Below the pieces are notes generated by a model. It searched no databases. It was not told the origin of the DNA and was given only the letters and a program-made list of their open reading frames with translations. From Perkinsus chesapeaki (taxonomy: Eukaryota; Perkinsozoa; Perkinsida; Perkinsidae): DNA of 28,088 nt. Where the stretch lies: the NCBI GenBank assembly GCA_013115145.1, contig JAAPAO010000482.1, positions 1 to 28,088 on the forward strand, written 5' to 3'. Below are positions 19,661-28,088 of the stretch, in pieces. How positions within the stretch are numbered: position 1 is the stretch's first letter; each line of letters begins with the position of its first letter. Both the position numbers and the translations under genes were made by a program.

Positions 19661-22600
19661 ATGTTGAAGGCATCGGCCATGGGAGGGACTGCTGGTGGTG
19701 GCCTATCAAGTAGGCTTAATCAAGCTCGACGAGCTTGTTGTTCAACGTCGTCTTTTGGAGTTGTGAGCCACTAATAATTGATTGAAACTTTTTACGGTTT
19801 AAGTTCAAAATTACCTCATTTTTCTTCTCGCAGTTGTATGCAGTGCGAAATTTCGCTGCCCACAATCTTTATTTTTCCCGTCGGATGTAAATTCCTATGA
19901 TTCTATTCTCTAGTATTTCTGCGAAGGTTCGATCCCTGCACATGTCATTTTTAGGCATTTGGGCTCGAGTGTCCCGAGCCTGGCGAACTCGTGGATAGCA
20001 CTTCGGGCGGCCAGAAAAAAGAAGATAAATGAAGATTTGGAGAAGTATGTTGGAAAATTTTCCGGATTTTTCCCGATTTTTCGGATTCAGCAATACACCT
20101 TTAGCTGCTGATTAGGAAGTCTTGAGGAGAGGATCAGATTTAGGGAATTCATTGTGAATTCGATTTTTCAAGTGAATTCGTTCGCACCTTTGGGGAGTTT
20201 CTTAAAGAATTGCACGAAGCTTCATGAATAATTACTGTGGAACAATTTTCCGAACATGAAAATTGGAAATGGAAATTTTTTTCTCTTCTTAATCAAGACT
20301 GGGTATCAAAATTTGGGCCAAGAAAAATTCTCGCGCGCATCGAAACTCTATTCTAACTGGGAGGGATGTCTGTCGTTGGAGCACTCGGAAATTCCCAGTG
20401 GAAGTTTTCCAATGTCTCTTTTTGAAATTCAATCGATTTCATTTCGTGTTTGCTGAAGATGAAAACCTTCGCTGTGTGAAAGGATATTTTTCAGGTTGAG
20501 AAACGATTGCCGGGTGGAAGAAAAATTGAACCAAGGTTTGTCAGAGGAATTCACGGAGTTGCTGAAAGATGCGGTTGAAATCGAAGGCGGCAAAGCTGAA
20601 TTAGTAACGACCCGCGAAGAAACAACGGAAACTTTATTCCGACTGGTGTAGAGGGTGGTTATCTCTGTTGCCCTTTCAGTAGTATTTTTGTTTCAAAGAG
20701 GAACATCGGATGTTAGGATGCTTAAGGAGGAATACATTGTTTATGTTTGGTAGTCTAGAAACTTATTATGTCTCTCCCGCAATGGGATTACGGGTAAAAC
20801 TTCCCGTGAGGAGAAACCAATTGCGGTGATTAGATTCGACTGTGTTTCCTTGATAAATTCTTTCAAATTTTCTCGAAGATTTTATGTAGAATGTTAGAAT
20901 TTATGTTTTTAGACTGACCCTGGAGCGGTGGACGAATCGAGCGGACGGTTGAGTGAGCACGGTAGGCCTCTGGTTCAATTCCTGGTTGAAGCATTCGATC
21001 AGATTCGACGAAGGGGAGCGAAATGAGTCCAGCTGCATTACGCGGTAAGATATATAGCCTAAACTGTGGAATGTTACCAACTTGAAATATCTGTCACTTG
21101 ATAAATTGTAAACTCAATTGAGCTTATAATTTATCAGCCATGAAAACCCCCGTTGTGGTGATGGAAGATGTTAAAATCAAGGAACGAAATTCTGCAAAAT
21201 TTTCATAAGCAGGAAAATATTTTTCAGAACGCTCCGCCCAAGAATTAGAGTGTCTTAAACAAGGCTGGTCACATCGCATGGAGGCCAGAACTTTCACACA
21301 GGAAGCCGATACGATGGAGGAAGCTGCTGCAGAAGGAACTAGAATGCTGAGCAGCATCACTACGAAAATCAGACAAGTAGATACATTAAATCGATCAACT
21401 GGGCGAGCGCTTTCCACATTGATATCAGATACGAGAGGATTGTTCAAGTAGGAAGGTTGCGGCGGATATGGCGAAGGAGTTGGCAACGGCGGCCAAGAGG
21501 AGAAATGAGTGAGAAAACTCGGACTTTGTTTTTTTGTGATGGAAAAAAAGGGGAAAATATGGAATTTTCGGTGGAAAAAAGTTAGCATGATTCCGGGATC
21601 ATTTTGGGCATGACGGCTTCCGCCGGCTTGCGTCGGAAAGTGAGAGAATTTTCAGAAATTTCATTTTCAGTACTGCGAAATACACCGCTCTGAAGCAAGC
21701 TAAGAAAGAACGCCGCGAGGAACTGGAGAAATCCGAGCATGCGAGAGATGAAGCGATCGCAGGTTTGTTGTGCATGCGTGCAAATATTAGAATTGTTCTT
21801 TATTCAGAGCTGAAACAGATTGAAAAAGAGCTTGGGGAGGCACGCGCGAATATGACCGAGGCACGAAGTCGGGCTAAAAAACATATCGAGTGCGCAGTGG
21901 CGTGTGAAAAAAGTGGCGATCATGCGATTGGGCGGGTGAAGGTTGAGCAGGAGTTAGAGCGAGTAAGTCATTTCTTTAGTCGAATGGCTTTCTTGAATTT
22001 TTGCAACTTTGATTGCCCGATATCGCCAAGTGGAATTGCTTGATTGCCTCAGGCCAACGATGAGCAGAATATATGTCACAGGAAAATTGAGGCGTTGGAA
22101 AAGGAGAAGGCTGAGGTTCAAGATGATATCAATAAGAAGGAACAATTGCTAGGTGTGTGTCGTTGAGGAAAATTAGGAAAATTTTTTTAACTTTTCTTGA
22201 AACCGGAAAATTTCTGAATTTATTCTTCAATACATTTTCTAAGAATACCCTTTCGGAATTTTCCGGGAAAAAAACCGAATCTTTCTCAACATTGTTCTTC
22301 CGTCGAGCTTGTTGAGAAACTTAGCTCTTGAGCTTCCCAATACTGTGCATCCTGCAGATCGCCTATCGACGGAAATCCTGTCCCTACCACCGACCTCGAG
22401 GATAAGGAGCGTGCATCAAGCTAAGATACGCTTGAATAGGCAGGAGGTTGCAGAGGTGAGTCGCGAGCCTTTTTTCGGTGAATGACGTCCTGGCGGGTAT
22501 ATAGCATCATCTTAAATTTATAGTGAATTATCATCTGCTAATCATATTGCGATCTAAGACTCATCTGCCTCAAGGCTCACGGCTGTGTCCTACTCGGGCC

Positions 22601-25600
22601 CCTGAAATGTTCCTAATACGGAGCGATTATAGAAACTACGTTGATTGAAAATACGTTCCCACGGCCTCAAGGCCTAGCATGAAATGCATCCCTCCGGGGA
22701 CACTTGAGATTACTCAATGACAGTGGGAGATCTAGTCATTTTTGTTAGTTTTTTTTCTCCCCGGATCCTGTAAAAATCAGTGATTAAATTAGAGTAAATA
22801 TGACAGTGGGAGAATGATTCTTATTATGAAGTGTACGAAGCTTAGAAAGCAAAACGGAAAGCGTGCAGGGAATCTCTATTGAAGATCCGATGTAAGATAT
22901 TCAGATATTAAAGATTTATTAGTGCGATCTTTATTAAATCGCACTATAGAGATTCTGTGAGTCACAGAATCAGGGGGACCTACTGTCGCATGATGCCACT
23001 TGCATATTACAGTTATCATCAAATAAAAAGTTGACGGAATCCGGCAATGATTTTTTTCTCAGGCCCGTCAGAAATTTGAGGAGCTTGAAGCGAAGGTGGC
23101 AAGTGAACAAAAACAGGAGGAGAAAAGCAAGAAAGAGATAACAGAGTTGAAGGAGACGCTGGAGAGGATTGAGAGATTTAGTCATAGGAAGAAGTTTGAA
23201 GACAGGTAAGGAATCGAAGGACTTCGTTGGAATATATGCTAGAAGTGTAAATTAGGTTATCATGTGAATCTATTTATTATCATTACTTTACTGGGGATCG
23301 GAAGGATCTCCTTAGATAATCACTATTGAATTTATGAACGCCTTTGCTGTTAGATAAATAAATTAGTATAACTTACGTTCAATTTAAATCAACAACTTGT
23401 CCAACAAAGTTCATCCGCACTCAATTTTCGTTGTCAATTACTTTATGTGATTTTCTCGATCTGGTTCAGATTGTCTATCATGGAAAAGCTGAATCTTTCC
23501 TCGGCGTCGCTGAAAAACCTGAACCAGAAAATTGCGCAGGCAAAGAGTGAGTTGGAAGACATCGACGATCTGGCGGTAAGACTTGTCAGCACAGAAGGGC
23601 TTGATGGAATTGAGGAAGATCGGATTTTAGGCCCAGAAAAGATGGATTTTATGCTTCTTATTTCACTAGTAACATATTTCCTATCAAACTCCTTTCTATT
23701 ATATCTCCTCTTCCGTATCACTAGTAACATATTTCCCATCAAACTCCTTTCTATTATATCTCCTCCTCCGTATCGCTAGTTGCGTATTCCTGTGAGATAT
23801 GGTGTCTCAGGTGGAATCGAAGGAGCTTTTGGAACTTGTTGAGGAGGCGCGAGTAGCTGCAGAGACTTTTATGCTTTATCCTGGATCCGACCGAGCGTAA
23901 GGGGAAATTTTCGACGGAAAAAACTTTTTCTCGATTTTTTGTGTGATTTCCAACGGATTTTTTCCACTTCGCGCAATTCGTTCCAGTTCGCCAAATCGAA
24001 TCGGTAATGACTGATGTCGTAAGTCTAACGCGACTTGTCTGGTGTCTGGTCTATGTGTGATTAGCTCAGCTTGGAGTATTAGGGAAAATAAAACAAAATA
24101 ATATTAGTTCTGCAGCAGAACTAATATTATTTTCAGCAGAACTTCTGCTAGAGTGGACAGGCTTTGTCATATTATTGTCTACTCGGCACACTCAGTCCAA
24201 TAAGACAGGAAGTCCTGTAAGTTGTCATTTTCATACAGTGCTCCAAATTAATTTGGAATATATCCTTAAAATGTCGATACGCGATAACTAGAGTGAGTTT
24301 AACCATGAAATCAGATTATGTCATACTTAGCTATATTACATTCGTTGTCACAGAACTTCTCGACCGTTTCATGCCAGCTGGTGACAATATGGGCGAGCGA
24401 GTTTTTCGCCCGTGCCAGCTATGCCAAATTGAATTGGAATATGTGCTAAATCACCTTCCTATTCAACAACTCGGTACTATTGAACTTTTGAAAAGGAACT
24501 AAGACACTCATGTAATCATGCTAAGAGTACTAAACTAGCTCAAAAGTCAATCGTACACCCTTTTCGTTCCAGAACAGCACAAAGCCGCTTCCACATAGAC
24601 TCCGTGCATGCAGCTGGCGACGAAATCCCTGCTCAACTCGGCCCAAGCTCGATGGACAGCTTCCTCTAGCTCTCTCACCGTGTTGTATGCAGCTTGGCCG
24701 GGCTTGTAGACCATTCTGACCAGCTGTCCCCAGACGTTTTCGATGGGGTTAAGGTCTGGGGACAGTGATGGCCACCCGCAAGTGTCCACCCCGTGCGCCT
24801 CTAACCAATCCTTTGTACTACGAGAGGCATGACAGGATGCATTATCTTGCTGGAAAATCATTCCCTCTTCAAGAACTGGCAGGAGTTTATCGTGTAGCAT
24901 CTCCTGATACCCCTCCGAGTTCAACCATCCACTTACGGTAGTGAAACGCAGCTTGCGTCTACCAACTATCGCACTCCACACTATCAGAGATCCACCACCG
25001 AAGCTTCTCCTGGATCTAAACCAACTCTGGTCCACCTGGGATCCTCCAATAAGAATAGACCCCGGCGAAACAGTACGCCTTTTTGTCTGCAGGGCCTGCA
25101 GACTGGCAAACCAAGATTCCTCACCAAATCTTCGCAGCTGCTCCCAGGAACCTTAATCAGTTCGCGAATAATGCGCCTTTGGAGGTGTTTGTGAGCTTCG
25201 TGGGAGCTCCGCGTTTGGCACTAGACTCCCTCGCAAAGGATTGTATGATCTTACTGACGGCCGATTGTGTAATTCCGTGGCACTCGGCTATTTCCTTTTG
25301 ACTGTACCTCTTCTTTCCTTCCGGGCTACGCGCCTCGCTCATGGCTCGGATAAGAGACTTTTTCTCGGGGCTACTGTTCTTGTTTGATCCCCTGTGCGGT
25401 TAAGCTATGCCACAATTTTATTAGGCAAAGCTGGCACGGGAGGAAAACTCGCTCGCCCATATTGTCACCAGCTGGCATGAAACGGTCGAGAAGTTCTGTG
25501 ACAACGAATGTAATATAGCTAAGTATGACATAATCTGATTTCATGGTTAAACTCACTCTAGTTATCGCGTATCGACATTTTAAGGTTATATTCCAAATTA

Positions 25601-27891
25601 GTTTGGAGCACTGTAGAAACTGTTTCTGCTCTCTAACTCGAACTAGTATCACCGGTGTAGTTAAATCACACTGGGGTTAGTTCAACATGCTTGTATATGG
25701 AAGCCTTCCATTGGAAGGTCACACACGTGATAGGCAGGTATCCGAGGCTGCCGATTCCTCGTAGTGTCAATACGAGCTTGTATAACCACACGGGGTATTT
25801 CCAACACTCTTGCCATCGTGGTATGAACAACAATAAGAAGAACAACTCATAGCTGCTCCATTTTTTATTATCATTCTTCCTCTGGCAAAATCACTGATAG
25901 GAGATGTTTCCCAGACGAGCTTGGGAATTTCCTATATTGACGATTTTTTGTGACTTTTTTGCGTTGCAGTATTCCTTTTCAGTTACAGTGAAGTGGAGGA
26001 TTCCAGAAAGGGGGGCGACAGGTTCGTGAAGGATATTTTTCCCTGGACATTTTCACTTCAGTTTCTGTCCATCGCTTAAAAGGAGTCGATCGGTGGAGCG
26101 TTGGTAAGAAAATTGATCGGTGAAATTTTGATATTTTTCAGGTATTTTTGCGACGAGTGGATGCCTTTGGAGTTGCCTCACATATTGAGGCAAGAAGGGA
26201 TGGAGTGCATCGCTCCGTTCGAAGTAGGTGGTTTTCTTGGGTGAAATTTAGTTTTTTGGGGAAAATTTTCGAGATTTTTTGGGGAATTTTCGGAAATTTC
26301 TGCCATTTAACTTCGGAAGGTTTTATACCGTGAAATGATGCGCGAGAATTAGCAAGTATTAAAATTCAAATAGTGAGTATCTTTTCTTTCATAAGAGGCA
26401 TGCTTTAACCTATGATATTTTTACCTAGGTTGAGTCCATTGACGCTAGGAAGCGGCCTACTCTGGTCGTTTTTTATTCGCCGTGGAATAAGGAATGCATC
26501 AGGAAATCGGATGACATGCTGCGAATTGGAAAGGAGCTGAAGGTGAGACTCTACACAGTGTGACGCGACAGTTGAACGGGAATCTTTTAATAATGAGAAA
26601 GTTGAGAATCTTTTTGGAATGAACCGTTTTTACCGAATTTTCGTACCACCGCTAACATGTGCTGAGGAATACCGTAGTATAATTCAGAGTTGGCGATGAA
26701 TACTTTTAAGAAAAATTTAATTTCCCCAGCTGAAATGTTCTGAGATTTAGCCCCCTTCACCCAGAATTTTAAGTCAGTTGCCTCATGACCTCGTGCCATA
26801 ATTCCGGCATATTTTACTTATCGAAAAGCTGTGACACTCAGAGTCTAATATGTCTAGTGACTAGACATATTAGCAGATTTGCCGTCACTGTCTGTGAGTG
26901 GCAGCGTAGCGGCGTGCTCTGCTCGTCAGCTCGAAACGCAGCAAACGGCACATTTTAGGCGGCGAGCTCAGTATGAGCTCCATTGTCGGGAATGGGAGAT
27001 AGCGTCCCAGGAGGGTCACCTTTCATACGTCATAAAATACCGGAAGGAGGGTTTCCATGTTTCGGCAGCATGAGCGACCAAGCCGAATCCCATGGCTGGA
27101 ATGCCGCGAACTCAGATCGATGTTGAGAGCACTTGATGTCCGTGTACGTTCAAGACATTATCGTGCGTCAACCCGGACTAGCTCAAGGAGTCTGTCGGGC
27201 CGAATCCTTAAAGGGGACCATACCCGCCCTTTGGCGGGTAAAGTGACTTCACAGGCAGGCGTCAAATGGAGTTATTGGTGATGAATATTTCTAGTAAAAA
27301 CGTCATTCTCCCAGTTGATCATCCTCATTATTGAATAATATAATGTTATGTATTACAGTAATTATACAGATGTACCATGAACTCGGAATGAAAAGGAAAA
27401 CAGCGAGAACTTCTTGACTTTGAGAATGAGATATGAAATATTTAACAATTATCGATAATGCGCATATGGTGATATCATGTTTCTTTTTACTGGGACCCAA
27501 GGCGACCCAGGCGCTTGCTGAAGTTGAGTGAGGGTAGTTTACCTGGGCTCGGCTGAACTGCGGACAAATATTGATGTATATGTTGGGGCGAAAATTCATA
27601 CTAAAGGATATTCTAAGATTGTACCGTACATATTCTTTCTCTCAGGAATTGCATTTATCGGCTTCAAAAACTCTGCGTATCGTCTTCGTTAATGTCGAAT
27701 CTGCCGACTCTGACTTGGGCACCATCGAAGCCTGCAATCGGTTCATTCGTGACCATCATCTCCGTGGTTGTTTCCTTCCCAGTGTGGAGCTTCATAGGGG
27801 CACAGAAAGATTTGTTTATGAGGGGGCGATATCGTCGGTGGTGGAATTGAAAGAGTGGGTTATCGACAATTGTGCGGCGGACAAGCTCGAG
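19661..27891 (+). CDS. Long coiled-coil protein with C-terminal thioredoxin-fold domain (3' end beyond window)
   Basis: Exons: 19661-19762, 19834-19886, 19955-20044, 20495-20645, 20913-20961, 21003-21044, 21228-21508 (with a 4-nt interruption at 21448-21451), 21671-21762, 21808-21962, 22053-22152, 22358-22455, 23063-23205, 23470-23575, 23811-23896, 25983-26021, 26142-26223, 26429-26542, 27646-27891. The start may be ATG 19661 or 19679. The N-terminus is Gly/Ser/Arg-rich. Residues about 75-510 are heptad-rich coiled coil (for example KKERREELEKSEHARDEAIA, KFEELEAKVASEQKQEEKSK). Residues about 556-675 look like a thioredoxin fold: strand LVVFYSPWNKEC, strand RIVFVNVE, the cis-proline region LPSVELHR, then a final helix around VVELKEWVIDNC. 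The usual WCxxC is WNKEC, so the first active-site Cys is absent. A TAA at 23898-23900 would end the coiled-coil part if the GTAAGG donor there is not used; in that case the thioredoxin exons are a separate gene. No homologue recognised. The last exon ends at a GTGAGA donor. Confidence 0.68.
19922..19940 (+). repeat. tRNA B-box-like fragment in intron
   Basis: CGAAGGTTCGATCCCTGCA lies in the 68-nt intron 19887-19954 of the coiled-coil gene. A similar CTGGTTCAATTCCTGG sits at 20970-20985 inside the 41-nt intron 20962-21002. No complete tRNA fold can be drawn around either. Confidence 0.35.
22456..23062 (+). other. Coiled-coil gene intron with two tandem hairpins
   Basis: This 607-nt intron has no evident coding sequence. 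Near its 3' end TAGTGCGAT/ATCGCACTA (22920-22928 and 22938-22946) and GATTCTGTG-AGT-CACAGAATC (22951-22971) form two adjacent perfect stems. Confidence 0.5.
23664..23780 (+). repeat. 55-bp tandem duplication in intron
   Basis: A unit beginning CACTAGTAACATATTTCC starts at 23664 and again at 23719 with only a few substitutions, and a truncated third start follows at about 23774. It lies in intron 23576-23810 of the coiled-coil gene. Confidence 0.75.
24095..24149. repeat. 18-bp perfect hairpin (CAG loop) plus 7-bp palindrome
   Basis: AAAATAATATTAGTTCTG at 24095-24112 is exactly complementary to 24116-24133 with loop CAG. Immediately after it, AGCAGAACTTCTGCT (24135-24149) is a second palindrome. 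The pair lies 86 bp left of the Tc1-like element, in the same intron. Confidence 0.8.
24547..25342 (-). pseudogene. Defective Tc1-like transposase
   Basis: From 25342 the reading frame gives a helix-turn-helix N-terminus (SQKEIAECHGITQSAVSKII). It then shifts frame within the sequence for TNTSKGALF into IIRELIKVPGSSCEDLVRNL. The C-terminal catalytic part, from 25035 to the stop at 24547, retains FGGGSLIVWSAIVG, the second catalytic Asp in FQQDNASCHASR and the catalytic Glu in SPDLNPIENVWG, with 34 residues between them as in DD34E transposases. The first catalytic Asp region between the two parts is absent; it appears deleted near the palindrome at 25085-25103. Frameshift plus deletion make it inactive. 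Members of this family cut and paste DNA at TA sites. Confidence 0.88.
25085..25103. repeat. 19-bp palindrome at transposase deletion region
   Basis: GTCTGCAGG-G-CCTGCAGAC is a perfect 9-bp inverted repeat around one base. It lies where the transposase lacks the sequence between its DNA-binding and catalytic parts. Confidence 0.7.
26543..27645 (+). other. 1.1-kb intron inside thioredoxin-domain coding region
   Basis: The interval separates exons ending MLRIGKELK and beginning ELHLSASKTL. It contains a perfect 13-bp hairpin with TGA loop (26845-26873), a GC-richer block at about 26880-27250 unlike neighbouring introns, and an 8-bp hairpin TACCCGCC-CTTT-GGCGGGTA (27221-27240). The GC-rich block could be a non-autonomous element. 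No coding sequence is convincing. Confidence 0.45.
26845..26873. repeat. 13-bp perfect hairpin with TGA loop
   Basis: CTAATATGTCTAG (26845-26857) and CTAGACATATTAG (26861-26873) are exact reverse complements around TGA. Confidence 0.8.
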
Positions 27892-28088
27892 GTGAGATCT
27901 TCGGTTCTGAGTCTAGCGTTTTCAAGTGACTGAATTTTGGGGAGAGAAACTCATTGGGCATGTCTTCTGTCACTAAGAGCATTTTTCCCAAATAAACAGT
28001 GGCGCTCTCCGGTACGTCCGTCTCAGCAGTGAATCGCATAGTTCATATAACCGCAAGGCCGATGAGCTCGTTGGACCGCCGGTGGGCA
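27892..28088 (+). other. Start of the next intron, cut by the window end
   Basis: Sequence after the GTGAGA donor at 27892. No further exon can be defended in these 197 bases; the gene's 3' end lies outside. Confidence 0.4.

Larger units (their letters stand above)
24236..25613 (-). mobile_element. Tc1/mariner-family DNA transposon with 190-bp inverted repeats
   Basis: The element starts CAGTGCTCCAAA and ends with the reverse complement of the same bases. It is flanked by TA on both sides (24234-24235 and 25614-25615), the target duplication of this superfamily. Inverted repeats of about 190 bp (24236-24425 and 25424-25613) differ at only a handful of positions, which suggests recent arrival. 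Length is 1378 bp. It carries one broken transposase gene on the minus strand. It sits in intron 23897-25982 of the plus-strand coiled-coil/thioredoxin gene, in the opposite orientation. Confidence 0.93.

Noticed and set aside
24293-24502. Open frame beginning SLTMKSDYVILSYITF
   Set aside because: It lies in the transposon inverted repeat and appears again in the opposite repeat; not an independent gene.
1-28088. Prokaryotic features, CRISPR arrays, operons
   Set aside because: Genes are interrupted by spliceosomal introns throughout; no regularly spaced repeat array or bacterial gene organisation is present.

Overview
This is nuclear DNA of a compact-genome invertebrate, most likely a nematode. 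Genes are split into many short exons joined by introns with GTAAG/GTGAG donors and pyrimidine-TTTCAG acceptors. I reconstructed the genes by hand by matching splice sites, intron phases and protein-like sequence; no expression data or database search was available, so all models are predictions. Many introns share an AT-rich texture built from TTTTCCG/GAAAATTTTCC motifs.

Layout. (1) 1-854, + strand: the 3' end of an unidentified cysteine-containing protein gene. (2) 1127-7132, - strand: a 15-exon gene for an RNA-binding protein of about 761 residues, with a Pro/Gln-rich N-terminus, one RRM, a long acidic/Gln stretch and one KH domain. (3) 7571-13197, + strand, divergent from the previous gene: a NEK-like serine/threonine kinase with DFS in place of DFG and a long charged tail. 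(4) 13808-18523, + strand: a run of exons encoding a CCHC zinc knuckle, an unrecognised central region and two C-terminal transmembrane segments. Intron phases allow regions 3 and 4 to be one gene. (5) 18524-19660: a gene-free stretch rich in hairpins and short direct repeats, with a tRNA-Ser-like half. (6) 19661-27891 and beyond, + strand: a long coiled-coil protein whose exons run on, in phase, into a thioredoxin-fold domain that lacks the first active-site cysteine. The intron between the two parts holds a complete-ended but defective Tc1-like transposon (24236-25613) with 190-bp inverted repeats and TA target-site duplication.

The most unusual patterns are these. tRNA-derived pieces recur in introns, including a near-complete tRNA-Pro(CGG) inside a kinase intron. 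One intron starts as an array of 32-bp repeats whose first copy is the 5' splice site. Perfect hairpins with 3-nt loops are scattered through the non-coding DNA of the right half. A 4-nt GTAG interruption breaks the coiled-coil reading frame.
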